A stretch of 64,000 bases of DNA from an uncultured Pelagibacteraceae bacterium (GTDB lineage: Bacteria > Pseudomonadota > Alphaproteobacteria > Pelagibacterales > Pelagibacteraceae), in contig CACHPL010000001.1 of assembly GCA_902581795.1 (NCBI GenBank), positions 434,001 through 498,000 on the forward strand, read 5' to 3'. Shown piece by piece: positions 1-8,920 of the stretch. Under the pieces are notes generated by a model. That model made no database searches and was not told the DNA's origin. It was given only the letters and a program-made list of their open reading frames with translations. The position numbers and the translations under genes are program-made. The stretch's first letter is position 1; every line of letters begins with the position of its first letter.

Positions 1-349
1 GGCCATGCACCCAAAGCTTATCAAAATCATCATTAAAATTTTTTTTATTTATTTTATAAAAATTTAAAATAATATCACCTAAATATAATTTTTTTTTATT
101 TTTGATCTCATTAATATTATTGTTTGGAAAAGATAATACATCTGTAATTTTATTTTTTTTTCTAAACTTGTAATTTAAATCTTTTATTTCTTTATTACCT
201 GCTAACATTATTGATAAATTTACATTTTTATTCTTAATTAATTTTATTAATGGACCAATTGTTTTAATTTTATTTGTTAAATATTTCTTTGGATTTGAAA
301 TATGTTTTTTCCAATTTTTGTTTTGAATAAAAACATCAATTTTTATCAT
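1..349 (-). CDS. ybeY: YbeY endoribonuclease / rRNA maturation factor (partial, C-terminus cut by window edge)
   Basis: YbeY is a zinc-dependent endoribonuclease for 16S rRNA 3' maturation and ribosome quality control. The ORF starts at an ATG (complement of 347-349) and runs off the left edge after about 116 codons. The visible part has the family pattern: a region reading LNYKFRKKNKITDVLSFP near residues 60-77, then LGDI, then an HG pair at the very edge. That HG is the start of the HGxLHLxGYDH zinc site. The zinc ligands themselves lie outside the window. The start overlaps the 3' end of phoH by 14 nt, and the phoH-ybeY order is the usual one in proteobacteria. Identification rests on these motifs and the neighbourhood. 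Confidence 0.9.
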   Translation of the reverse strand, partial: MIKIDVFIQNKNWKKHISNPKKYLTNKIKTIGPLIKLIKNKNVNLSIMLAGNKEIKDLNYKFRKKNKITDVLSFPNNNINEIKNKKKLYLGDIILNFYKINKKNFNDDFDKLWVHG

Positions 350-1349
350 TACTATTTTTTTGATAAGCTTGGATAATTTTTGACACTAAAGGATGTCTAA
401 CAACGTCTGTATGATCAAATTGAATGCATTTTATCTCTTTTATGCTTTTGAGTATATTTTTTGATTTTATTAGACCTGAATTACTTTTATTAATTAAATC
501 AATTTGAGATGGATCACCATTTACCACTAATTTTGAATTTTCACCAATTCTGGTTAAAAACATTTTTATTTGAGTTAATGAGGCATTTTGAGCTTCATCA
601 AGAATTGCAAAAGAATTTTTGAGAGTTCTTCCTCTCATAAATGCAAGTGGTGCAATTTCAATTTCTCCACTTTCAATTTTTTTTTGAATTTTTTCATAAC
701 CAAACAAGTCATAAAGAGCGTCATATAAAGGCCTTAAGTATGGATCAACTTTTTCTTTCATGTCCCCTGGTAAAAAACCAAGTCTTTCTCCAGCTTCAAC
801 TGCAGGTCTAGAAAGAATTACTCTTTCAATTTTTTTTTCCATAAGCATAGTAACAGCTACCGACACTGCTAAGTAACTTTTTCCAGTCCCTGCGGGGCCT
901 AAGGACATGATTATACTCTCATTTAATAAAGCTTTAAGATATTCTGATTGTTTTTTTGATCTAGGAATAACCGATCTTCTAGGAGTTTTGATTATTTGAT
1001 CTAAAGATCTTATATTGTTTTTATTTTTTCCATCCATATCTCTTGAATTATTTTTTAATGAATAAGTTATATCACTATTTTCTATTGAATTAGTAACAAG
1101 ATATTTGTTTACCAAGAATTTAAGTGAGTTTGCAACATTTGTAATTTGAAATTTATCCCCCTTTGCTGTTATAGAATTTCCTCTAAAAAAAAGCTTTGTA
1201 TTAGTTAGTTTCTCAATTTCATTAAGATTTTTATTAAATTCGCCAACAACAGCCATTAAAATTTTATTATCAAAAATTTTAATATTAATAGTTTCGTTAT
1301 CTATTTTTTTAATTAAAACCTGTTTATTAAGGTTGGTTGCTTCTAACAT
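336..1349 (-). CDS. phoH: PhoH-like ATPase
   Basis: PhoH-family P-loop ATPase (PhoH/YbeZ type) of 337 residues, the usual length. Such proteins are thought to work with YbeY in RNA metabolism. Walker A GPAGTGKS is at about residues 151-158 and Walker B ILDEAQN at about 249-255. The N-terminal third is a KH-like region weakly conserved in the family. The start ATG directly abuts the miaB stop (TAA at 1350-1352), so it is translated right behind miaB, and its 3' end overlaps ybeY. The miaB-phoH-ybeY run looks like one transcript. Confidence 0.95.
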   Translation of the reverse strand: MLEATNLNKQVLIKKIDNETINIKIFDNKILMAVVGEFNKNLNEIEKLTNTKLFFRGNSITAKGDKFQITNVANSLKFLVNKYLVTNSIENSDITYSLKNNSRDMDGKNKNNIRSLDQIIKTPRRSVIPRSKKQSEYLKALLNESIIMSLGPAGTGKSYLAVSVAVTMLMEKKIERVILSRPAVEAGERLGFLPGDMKEKVDPYLRPLYDALYDLFGYEKIQKKIESGEIEIAPLAFMRGRTLKNSFAILDEAQNASLTQIKMFLTRIGENSKLVVNGDPSQIDLINKSNSGLIKSKNILKSIKEIKCIQFDHTDVVRHPLVSKIIQAYQKNSNDKN

Positions 1350-2693
1350 TTAAGCTGCAACTCCTCTTTCCTCGTTCTCTTTGACGCCAAACAAAGTATT
1401 TCTATTGCTTGTTTCTATTCTAACATTCACAATTTTTCCTACGTCTTTTTCATTTGCATTTAGTATAACAACTGGAGTTAAACAATCTGTTCTTCCAAAA
1501 TATTTTTTTTGGTTCTTCATTTTGTTTTCTACTAAAACCCCTTTAATTTTTCCAATTTGATTTTTGTTTTCTTTAATTTGTATATCTTCTAAAAGATTTT
1601 GTAGGATTATTAATCTCTTTTTTTGTTTTTCCATATCTACTGATTTTAGTCTAGAAGCAGGTGTTCCAGGTCTAGAGTTGAAAATAAATGAAAATGAGTT
1701 AATAAACTTTATTTCTTTTATTAAAGATAGAGTTTCTTGAAAATCGTTTTCTGTTTCTCCCGGATATCCAATAATAAAGTCACTAGAAAATTTTAAATTT
1801 GGATTTACTTCAATTAAACTTTTAATAATCGTCAAGTATTCTTCTCTAGTATGTTTACGATTCATTCGTTTAAGAATTTTGCTTGAACCACTTTGAACAG
1901 GCAGGTGAATAAATGGCGCTAATTTTTTAGACTTACCATAACATTCGATTAAATCTTTTGTCATATCTTTGGGATGTGATGTCGTATATCTAATTCTTTT
2001 AAGTCCTTTAATTTTATCTAACGCAATAATTAAATCTGAAAGTTTATATTCTCTACTCTCCATATTGTATGAATAAGCGTTTACATTTTGACCTAAAAGA
2101 GTGATTTCTTTAACGCCATTATGTATTAAATCGTTTGCTTCTTTCAATATCTCTGTTGGCGATCTAGAATGTTCAGGACCTCTTGTATATGGAACAACAC
2201 AAAAGTTACAAAATTTATCACAGCCTTCTTGAATAGTGACAAATGAAGATACTTTTGACTCTGAATTTCTAATTGTATTCAATTGATCGAATTTTTCAAC
2301 TACATCAAAATCTGTAAAATTTAATCTATTTCTTTTCTCATTTAGTTTTAATAAAATTTTAGAAAGATTGTGATAAGATTGCGGACCTATAACTGCATCT
2401 ATATAAGGCTCTCTTTCAAGCATAATATTATTTTCAGCTTGTGCAACACAACCGGTAACTAAAACTATTGGTTTTTTTTTATTTTTATAGTTTTTTTTCA
2501 AGCGCCCTATATCATGATAAACTTTTTCTGTAGCTTTTGCCCTTATATGACAAGTATTTAATACATAACAATCTATTTCTTCGGTCTCTTGAGTTCTATT
2601 ATATCCTGCTGCTTTAGCCAAACCTGCAATACGATTGCTGTCGTATTCATTCATTTGACATCCAAAAGTTTTAATGAAAATTTTTTTATTCAA
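1350..2693 (-). CDS. miaB: tRNA-2-methylthio-N6-dimethylallyladenosine synthase MiaB
   Basis: Radical-SAM methylthiotransferase that adds the 2-methylthio group to i6A37 of tRNAs reading U-starting codons. 447 residues, full length. The N-terminal UPF0004 domain has the auxiliary cluster cysteines Cys12, Cys48 and Cys82. The radical-SAM CxxxCxxC motif is Cys158, Cys162 and Cys165 (EGCDKFCNFCVVPYTRG). A TRAM-like C-terminal part follows. It lies 4 nt downstream of fur and directly upstream of phoH. The MiaB assignment over RimO rests on the CVVPYTRG signature and gene order. Confidence 0.95.
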   Translation of the reverse strand: MNKKIFIKTFGCQMNEYDSNRIAGLAKAAGYNRTQETEEIDCYVLNTCHIRAKATEKVYHDIGRLKKNYKNKKKPIVLVTGCVAQAENNIMLEREPYIDAVIGPQSYHNLSKILLKLNEKRNRLNFTDFDVVEKFDQLNTIRNSESKVSSFVTIQEGCDKFCNFCVVPYTRGPEHSRSPTEILKEANDLIHNGVKEITLLGQNVNAYSYNMESREYKLSDLIIALDKIKGLKRIRYTTSHPKDMTKDLIECYGKSKKLAPFIHLPVQSGSSKILKRMNRKHTREEYLTIIKSLIEVNPNLKFSSDFIIGYPGETENDFQETLSLIKEIKFINSFSFIFNSRPGTPASRLKSVDMEKQKKRLIILQNLLEDIQIKENKNQIGKIKGVLVENKMKNQKKYFGRTDCLTPVVILNANEKDVGKIVNVRIETSNRNTLFGVKENEERGVAA

Positions 2694-2697
2694 GATA

Positions 2698-3126
2698 TTA
2701 ATTTTTTTTTAATTTTTGGGCATATAGCTCAAGTTTATGATCGACTAACTTATAACCTAATCTTTGTGCTACCTTTTTTTGAAGTTCTTCGATTTCTTTA
2801 TCTACAAATTCTACAATTTCACCACTATTGATATCAATAAGGTGATCGTGGTGCTCTTCGGTTAGCGGCTCGTATCTCGATTTACCTTCCTTAAAATCGT
2901 GCCGCTCTATTATCCCAGCTTCCTCGAAAAGCTTTACTGTTCTATAAACTGTTGCAATGCTAATATTTTTATCTAATAAATTTACTCTTTTGTGTAATTC
3001 ATCAACATCTGGATGGTCTTTTGATCCATATGTTTGTTTGGAGTCGGACATTACTTTTGCAATCAATCTTCTTTGATCAGTTAACCTAACTCCTTTAGTT
3101 TTACATTTGTCTTCTATTTTACTCAT
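2698..3126 (-). CDS. fur: Fur-family ferric/metal uptake regulator
   Basis: 142-residue Fur-superfamily repressor. The N-terminal winged helix contains the recognition-helix signature ISIATVYRTVKLFEEAGII around residues 55-73. The dimerisation/metal part begins with EEHHDHLIDINSGEIVEF. The CxxC structural-zinc cysteines of E. coli Fur are absent (position reads INSGE), as in many alphaproteobacterial Fur/Mur proteins. It could therefore sense iron or manganese, and the sequence does not decide. It lies 15 nt downstream of tsaB and 4 nt upstream of miaB. The family is certain, the metal is not. Confidence 0.88.
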   Translation of the reverse strand: MSKIEDKCKTKGVRLTDQRRLIAKVMSDSKQTYGSKDHPDVDELHKRVNLLDKNISIATVYRTVKLFEEAGIIERHDFKEGKSRYEPLTEEHHDHLIDINSGEIVEFVDKEIEELQKKVAQRLGYKLVDHKLELYAQKLKKN

Positions 3127-3141
3127 TTTATGAAGATCAAT

Positions 3142-3525
3142 TTAGCTTATATACACTGGGTTAATCAAATTGTTTTGTATTAAGTTTTTTTTAATTAATA
3201 ATTCAATATTTTTAAGGTTAAATTCACTTAATTCCGAGTCCTTGTAACCATATATTTTGGCTCCTTTTGCGATTTTAATGCCTTTTGCTACAGCAATTGA
3301 AATTCTTATTCCTGAAAAGCTGCCAGGGCCAAGATTGACTAATATAGAGAATTTTTTATCAATATTGACGCCCTTTTTACTAATAAAATCAAATATATTA
3401 TTCACAAATTTTTCATTTTTTCTTAAATTAATTTGAAATTTTTTAATAAAAAAATTATTATTAGCCCTTAAAGCAATTAAATCGTTCTTGCCAGTGAAAT
3501 TAATTAGTAAAAAATCTTTAATCAT
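3142..3525 (-). CDS. tsaB: TsaB-like tRNA t6A modification protein, unusually short
   Basis: Resembles the N-terminal lobe of TsaB (YeaZ), the scaffold partner of TsaD in forming threonylcarbamoyladenosine at tRNA position 37. The signature NLGPGSFSGIRISIAVAKGI is present at about residues 66-85. The protein ends at 127 residues, whereas TsaB is usually around 200-230, so the C-terminal lobe is missing. No rimI lies between it and fur, although tsaB-rimI is a common pair. The start ATG (complement of 3523-3525) lies inside the first codons of the divergent deacetylase gene. It may be a minimised functional TsaB or a decaying one. Confidence 0.7.
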   Translation of the reverse strand: MIKDFLLINFTGKNDLIALRANNNFFIKKFQINLRKNEKFVNNIFDFISKKGVNIDKKFSILVNLGPGSFSGIRISIAVAKGIKIAKGAKIYGYKDSELSEFNLKNIELLIKKNLIQNNLINPVYIS

Positions 3526-4546
3526 ATATCTATCATTTATAATTCTTAATACATTTATAAACGATTCCTACTCTAATGCAAAAAATATTCATGACAATGG
3601 TATTCTCTCTATCATGTATCATAGATTTGAAGAAAATAAATATCCTTCGACTAATATTAAAATTGAAGATTTTAAAAAACATCTCAAGCTTATTACGGAC
3701 TCAGGTTTTAAATTTATTTCGCATGAAGAATTTTCAAATGCTATTAAAGAAAACAATTTTGAAAAAAAACTTCTACTTACAATAGACGATGGGTTCACTT
3801 CATTTTATAAAGAAGCATGGCCAATCTTAAAAAAAAATAAAATTCCTTTTATACTATTTGTAAATACTGAAACTGTAGGTGCTAATGGGTATATGGATTG
3901 GAAACAAATAAAGGAGATTGCCAACTCTAAGAATGGTTACGTAGGTAACCACAGTCATTCGCATGACTACCTTGTAGATATGAGCGATAAAGAAATTAGA
4001 AGAGATTTAGAGACATCTATAGAAATTTTTGAGCAAAATTTAAAATATAAAAGTGAATTTTTTGCGTATCCTTTTGGTGAATATAAAAAATCATATATAG
4101 AAATAGTTAAAAGTTTAGGTTTCGAGTTTGCATTTGGACAACATTCAGGGGTTATGGATAAAACTAAAAATCACTACGAATTACCTAGATTTCCAATAAA
4201 TGAAAAGTACGGAGAAATAAAAAGATTTAATAGCCTTCTAAAAACTATACCATTTCCCTATAAAAAAATTTTTCCAGAGGAAAAATATTTAACAAAAGAA
4301 AAAAATCCGCCAAATGTCAAAATTTTATTTTTTGATGAAAAACTTAATTTAAAAAATATCAATTGTTACTCAAATGAAGGTGATAAATGGAAAAAATCCA
4401 AAATTGAATTTTTAAAAGACAATGAAATCAAAATAGTGCTTACTGATAAATTTACAACTGAAAGAGGTAGGATTAATTGCTCTCTCCAAGAAAATAATGG
4501 AGAATGGAGATGGCTTGGAATTCAGTTTGTAATAGCTGACTTATAA
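3488..4546 (+). CDS. Exported polysaccharide deacetylase family protein (NodB homology)
   Basis: 352 residues. Begins with a TTG (3488) or a GTG two codons later (3494). No ATG is available before the conserved domain. A hydrophobic N-terminal signal segment (about residues 9-25) suggests export. The NodB domain shows IMYHRF, then LLLTIDDGF with the paired catalytic/metal aspartates around residue 100, then the HSHSH metal-binding motif around residue 157. The likely role is N- or O-deacetylation of a surface or wall polysaccharide, substrate unknown. A C-terminal extension of about 120 residues has no motif I recognise. The 5' end overlaps tsaB by 38 nt head-to-head, and the 3' end overlaps the Bax-like gene by 6 nt. 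Confidence 0.85.
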   Translation: MPVKLISKKSLIIYLSFIILNTFINDSYSNAKNIHDNGILSIMYHRFEENKYPSTNIKIEDFKKHLKLITDSGFKFISHEEFSNAIKENNFEKKLLLTIDDGFTSFYKEAWPILKKNKIPFILFVNTETVGANGYMDWKQIKEIANSKNGYVGNHSHSHDYLVDMSDKEIRRDLETSIEIFEQNLKYKSEFFAYPFGEYKKSYIEIVKSLGFEFAFGQHSGVMDKTKNHYELPRFPINEKYGEIKRFNSLLKTIPFPYKKIFPEEKYLTKEKNPPNVKILFFDEKLNLKNINCYSNEGDKWKKSKIEFLKDNEIKIVLTDKFTTERGRINCSLQENNGEWRWLGIQFVIADL

Positions 4547-5725
4547 ATTAAACGAAGATGATTTATTGAAGTTTATAAGAGTAGAATTATCGAAATCAGT
4601 TAAAGAATTTTGTTGAATAATTTTTTTTAATGTTTCAACATAATCTTTTCCAGTTGCCGCATAACTTTCCAAATAAATTACCAAGTCTAAACCAGAAATA
4701 TTTTTATCTTTATCTCTTAATTTTCCTCTATTCACTCTAAACTGGGTATAGCTTTTATGTGTATTTAAATTTTTTTGATAGGCTTTAACTGAAGACAACA
4801 ATATTGGGAATTTAAGAACTTTGTGAGACTGGCCTTTTGTCTTTTGATTTGGTTCTATACCGTCTTTCCCCCATGTCCACTGACCAAACATAGCATTTCC
4901 CTCTAGAGCAAACCTTGATGTACCCCAACCACTCTCTTTTGCTGCTTGAGCAATTGCAATTGAAGTTGGGATTGTATCAATTCTAAGTTTTAGTTCAGTT
5001 ATATCCTCGTTTTTTACATCGTATTCTTTAAATTTTTTTTTAAGCCATCGTTTCTCACCCATAGAGTTGACTTGCTTACTTAAAATCTTAAACAACTTTA
5101 TTCTATCTTCCATAATTTTTTTATTTTCCTCCAGTACAAGTGGAAGAACAATTTTAATAAAAACTTCTTTTTTTTCTTTGGTACTTTTTATTTTACCTAA
5201 ATCTCTAGGTAGTCGTGAAAGATAAATAGGTTTAACTTCTGCACCTTTTCTTATTCCATCAAGGTCGTATTTTAAATTATCAAAAAGATTGAGTGTAATT
5301 TGGGTATCAAGACTAATAATCTCATTATTGTTTAAATCTTTTGACTTTTTCTTATTAATTGTCGTGTCTGGAAAATTATTATTATCTGAAAAATTTGTTT
5401 TGTAATTTTGAGCCACATATGAAAATTTTATCTCATTAGTCACATTTTTGATATGCGGTCTCACACTTATCAAACTGATCACAAAAGTTATAAAACAAAT
5501 CGTAATAACCAAATTTGTAAATACCTGCTCTCTAAATTTAATCGCTGTAATTCTTTTTTTATTATAACCTTGTTCGGGTAACCTTATTTTATTTTTAAGA
5601 AGAATTAATTCAACTTGCGCTGTTGTTAAATTTTTTTTTGATCTTATATAATCTTTTATTTCATCTATTTTATAAAGTTTTGACAACTCAAAGAGTTGAT
5701 CTCTGTAGGATGTATTTTTTTTCAT
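4541..5725 (-). CDS. Bax-like glucosaminidase-domain protein, membrane anchored
   Basis: 394 residues. A cytoplasmic N-terminus of about 60 residues is followed by one membrane helix at about 70-90 (LVITICFITFVISLISV) and a long periplasmic part. The C-terminal half matches the glucosaminidase/Bax family: PTSIAIAQAAKESGWGTSRF contains the catalytic-type Glu, followed by GNAMFGQWTWG. Such proteins cleave N-acetylglucosaminyl bonds in peptidoglycan. Convergent with the deacetylase gene (6 nt overlap) and 8 nt downstream of the nfu gene. Confidence 0.82.
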   Translation of the reverse strand: MKKNTSYRDQLFELSKLYKIDEIKDYIRSKKNLTTAQVELILLKNKIRLPEQGYNKKRITAIKFREQVFTNLVITICFITFVISLISVRPHIKNVTNEIKFSYVAQNYKTNFSDNNNFPDTTINKKKSKDLNNNEIISLDTQITLNLFDNLKYDLDGIRKGAEVKPIYLSRLPRDLGKIKSTKEKKEVFIKIVLPLVLEENKKIMEDRIKLFKILSKQVNSMGEKRWLKKKFKEYDVKNEDITELKLRIDTIPTSIAIAQAAKESGWGTSRFALEGNAMFGQWTWGKDGIEPNQKTKGQSHKVLKFPILLSSVKAYQKNLNTHKSYTQFRVNRGKLRDKDKNISGLDLVIYLESYAATGKDYVETLKKIIQQNSLTDFDNSTLINFNKSSSFNL

Positions 5726-5733
5726 TTAATAAA

Positions 5734-6285
5734 TTACTTTGCCTCTACTGATTTAACTTCCTTGATATAGTGACATAATAAGTTTTTTACCCCTTGTTTC
5801 AAGGTCATTAAAGAACTTGGACAACCTGAACAGCTTCCTTGTAATTCAACTTTTACCACACCATCTTTGAATGAAACAAATTTTATATTTCCACCATCTT
5901 TTGCAACAGCAGGTTTAACTTTAGACTCGAGTATTTCTTCAATCTGTTTTACCACATCGTCATTTTGTTTTTTAAATTTTGCGTCTGACTCGATCATATC
6001 CGTAAGGATTGGTTTTTGGTTGTTTTGGAAATAATCGTTTAATGATGATATAATCGATGGCTTCAAACTATCCCAGTTGCCATTTTCATTTTTTTTAACA
6101 CTTAAAAAATTATCAGAAACTAATACTAACTCAACCCCCTCTAAATGTAGCAGGTTTTTAATAAAAATATTGTGGATTTTCTCAATATTTACTTTTTGAA
6201 ATTCTTGAGTTCCGATTGAAGAAATTTGCTTCTCAGAGATAAACTTTAAAGAATTTGGATTTGGTGTTGTTTCAACCTGTATCAT
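5734..6285 (-). CDS. Nfu-type iron-sulfur cluster carrier
   Basis: 183 residues with the two-domain layout of alphaproteobacterial/mitochondrial Nfu. The N-terminal Nfu_N domain begins IQVETTPNPNSLKF. The C-terminal NifU-like domain carries CxxC at Cys152 and Cys155 (GSCSGCPSS). It is expected to carry a [4Fe-4S] cluster, bridged across a dimer, to client enzymes, for instance the radical-SAM protein MiaB nearby. Length and both domains are complete. It follows trpS with a 39 nt spacer. Confidence 0.92.
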   Translation of the reverse strand: MIQVETTPNPNSLKFISEKQISSIGTQEFQKVNIEKIHNIFIKNLLHLEGVELVLVSDNFLSVKKNENGNWDSLKPSIISSLNDYFQNNQKPILTDMIESDAKFKKQNDDVVKQIEEILESKVKPAVAKDGGNIKFVSFKDGVVKVELQGSCSGCPSSLMTLKQGVKNLLCHYIKEVKSVEAK

Positions 6286-6324
6286 AATTTAACTCTTATC
6301 ATATTATATTTTGATTTTGCACTG

Positions 6325-7341
6325 CTAATATAGAGGAAAACCAACAATTTTTTTAATTTCTTTTAAGTTTTTTGTCGCAATCTTACTTGCTTTGCTAGAT
6401 CCATCCTCTAAAGTTTTTTGCAAATAGTTCTCATCTTTTTTTAAATCTTTAATTTTTTTTCCTATTGGGCAAATAATATCAATCAAGATTTCAGAAAGAT
6501 TTTCTTTAAACTTTGAAAAATCTTTACCAGCCATTTGTTCTAAAGTTTTTTCAATTTTTGAATTTTTTAATGATGAGTAAATATTCAATAAATTTAAAGC
6601 CTCAGGTCTTCCTTCTAAATCTTTAATACTATCTGGTATAGATAAAGAGTCTGTTTTGGCTTTTTTAATTTTTTTTACAATATCATCTGAGCTATCAGTT
6701 AAATTTATTCTTGAGTAATCTGACTCTTCAGATTTGCTCATTTTTTTACTACCATCCCTTAGACTCATAACTCTGGAAAAGCCCTTATGTATTAAAGGTT
6801 CGGGTATAGGAAAAAAATTTTCACTTTTATAATCGTTATTGAATTTTTGGGCAATGTCTCTAGATAGTTCTAAATGTTGCTTTTGATCGTCACCAACTGG
6901 AACATGGGTAGCTTTATATAAAAGTATATCTGCAGCCATAAGATTTGGATAAACATATAGACCTACACTTGCTTTTTCTTTGTCAGATCCTGCTTTTTCC
7001 TTAAATTGCGTCATTCTATTCATCCAGCCGATTCTTGATACACAATTAAAAATCCAAGCTAATTCTGCATGACCGCTGACTGAGGATTGATTAAAAATTA
7101 TACTTTTTTTTACATCCAAACCACAGGCTATAAAACCCGCAACGGTTTCTAGAATATGTTTTTTTAAATTTTTCGGTTCTTGGAAAATTGTTATTGCGTG
7201 GAGATCAACTACGCAATAAATGCACTCCATTTTTTTTTGAAGCTCTACAAAATTTTTTATTGCACCTAGATAATTACCGAGATGAAGATTGCCGGTAGGT
7301 TGCACTCCCGAAAAAACTACTTCCTTAAAGTTTTTTTTCAT
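6325..7341 (-). CDS. trpS: Tryptophanyl-tRNA synthetase
   Basis: Class Ic aminoacyl-tRNA synthetase of 338 residues, the normal bacterial size. The HIGH-type motif appears as [13 protein letters not shown] at about residues 16-28 and the KMSKS loop as KKMSKSEES around residue 200. It charges tRNA-Trp in the cytoplasm. The start overlaps the murJ stop by 4 nt (ATGA), suggesting translational coupling to murJ. Confidence 0.97.
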   Translation of the reverse strand: MKKNFKEVVFSGVQPTGNLHLGNYLGAIKNFVELQKKMECIYCVVDLHAITIFQEPKNLKKHILETVAGFIACGLDVKKSIIFNQSSVSGHAELAWIFNCVSRIGWMNRMTQFKEKAGSDKEKASVGLYVYPNLMAADILLYKATHVPVGDDQKQHLELSRDIAQKFNNDYKSENFFPIPEPLIHKGFSRVMSLRDGSKKMSKSEESDYSRINLTDSSDDIVKKIKKAKTDSLSIPDSIKDLEGRPEALNLLNIYSSLKNSKIEKTLEQMAGKDFSKFKENLSEILIDIICPIGKKIKDLKKDENYLQKTLEDGSSKASKIATKNLKEIKKIVGFPLY

Positions 7342-8864
7342 TTTAATTTATAGCTTTCAAAACTCAATATTCCCATGAGCTTTGTAATAAATAGATATAT
7401 TATTGCAGCTGAGCCTATCATAATTAAAAGATAAATTAATTTAAATTTATAAGTATATTCAAACTTATCCTCAAAATAATCTAAACCATAATAAAGAAAA
7501 ATAGTCATAAGGAATGTTGCAATTAAAATTTTAAAAAAATTCATTAAGTGCTTATAACCAAAGTTCAAATACCTATTTCTTGTTAATAATATCAAATAAC
7601 CTATAGCTCCGATCCACGCAGATATTGACGTAGCAATCGGTATTATAATAAAGCCAAATTTTCTGAATAAAGATACACTTATAACAACATTTAATACCAT
7701 GCTAATTAAGGAAACATAGAAAGGAAATTTAGTATTATCTCTTGCAAAGTAAAAGTTTGATAACACTTTAATCAAAGCAAAGGCCGGAACACCAATTGCA
7801 AAGAATTTAAGAGCCGACGAAGTATTAATAACATCGTCGTTACCAAAGGACCCGTACCCAAATAGAGAAGTTACAATCTGTTCAGAGGCAACCAATAATC
7901 CAAAAGTAGCTGGAAACGAAAGTAATAAAGATAGCTCTAATGATCTGTTCTGTATGAGGTCTACTGATTTTTGATTTTTTAATTTTATACTCCTAGAAAG
8001 TGTTGGTAAAGCTACTGTACCTACAGCAATTCCCGCTATAGCTAAGTTGATTTGGTAAACTCTATCCGCATAGTATAAATAGGAAACAGCTCCGGATTGA
8101 AACGAAGCTATTATGGTTCCAATAAGAATATTTATTTGTGTTATTCCTGAGGAAAATATACTTGGTAACAGTTTTTTTAAAAAAAATTTAATTCTTTTTG
8201 AAAAACTAAAAACAAATTTTATTGATGGAAAATAAAATTTTTTTGTGAAAAAAACTAAAATAATAAATTGCAGTATTCCAGCTAAGGTTACTCCTATTGA
8301 TAAACTCTTAGCTAAATTTTGATCATAAAAAAAAGACATTAATAAAATAAAAATTAAAACTATATTAAGAATAATTGGCGCAGCTGCAGCAGCAGCAAAT
8401 TTATTATTTGTGTTTAAAATTCCCGACAATAACGATGACAAACTAACAAATAGTAAAAAAGGAAATGTGATTCTAGTAAATTCTGTAGCTATATTAAATT
8501 TTTCTGAATCCTCATAAAAACCTGGGGCTATCAAAAAAACTAAAAAGGGTGTAAAAATTTCTACAATAATAATTAAAATAATTAAGATGAATAAAAGTCC
8601 GCTAAAAACATCGTCTACAAAGTTTTTTCCCGAACCTTCTCCTTTTAACTTTGCTTCAGCATAACTAGGTATGAACGCTGCATTAAAGGTACCTTCAGCA
8701 AAAAGTCTTCTAAAGGTGTTTGGTAATCTAAAAGCAACAAAAAAAGCGTCAGCATAAATGCTTGTTCCTAAAAAAATTGCAATCAGAATGTCTCTTAAAT
8801 AGCCCAAAACTCTACTAATCAAAGTATAAAAACCAAAAACTGACGTTGATGACAATAAATTCAT
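7338..8864 (-). CDS. murJ: Lipid II flippase MurJ (MviN)
   Basis: 508-residue integral membrane protein with about 14 hydrophobic segments. The start ([25 protein letters not shown]) and the [23 protein letters not shown] segment are classic MurJ/MviN sequence. It moves lipid II across the inner membrane for peptidoglycan synthesis. Divergent from maeB across a 56 nt spacer that must carry both promoters. Coupled to trpS. Confidence 0.96.
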   Translation of the reverse strand: MNLLSSTSVFGFYTLISRVLGYLRDILIAIFLGTSIYADAFFVAFRLPNTFRRLFAEGTFNAAFIPSYAEAKLKGEGSGKNFVDDVFSGLLFILIILIIIVEIFTPFLVFLIAPGFYEDSEKFNIATEFTRITFPFLLFVSLSSLLSGILNTNNKFAAAAAAPIILNIVLIFILLMSFFYDQNLAKSLSIGVTLAGILQFIILVFFTKKFYFPSIKFVFSFSKRIKFFLKKLLPSIFSSGITQINILIGTIIASFQSGAVSYLYYADRVYQINLAIAGIAVGTVALPTLSRSIKLKNQKSVDLIQNRSLELSLLLSFPATFGLLVASEQIVTSLFGYGSFGNDDVINTSSALKFFAIGVPAFALIKVLSNFYFARDNTKFPFYVSLISMVLNVVISVSLFRKFGFIIIPIATSISAWIGAIGYLILLTRNRYLNFGYKHLMNFFKILIATFLMTIFLYYGLDYFEDKFEYTYKFKLIYLLIMIGSAAIIYLFITKLMGILSFESYKLK

Positions 8865-8920
8865 AATTCAGACAAATTATTAGTGATTTAATATCATTTA
8901 TATTACATACTTAAATTTTA

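Noticed and set aside
2589-2831. Plus-strand 80-codon ORF opposite the miaB/fur junction
   Set aside because: Antisense to two certain genes; composition is typical of a reverse-frame AT-rich ORF.
8865-8920. Possible riboswitch before maeB
   Set aside because: The spacer is only 56 nt and shows no structured, conserved-looking element; too short for the glycine or SAM riboswitches known in SAR11.
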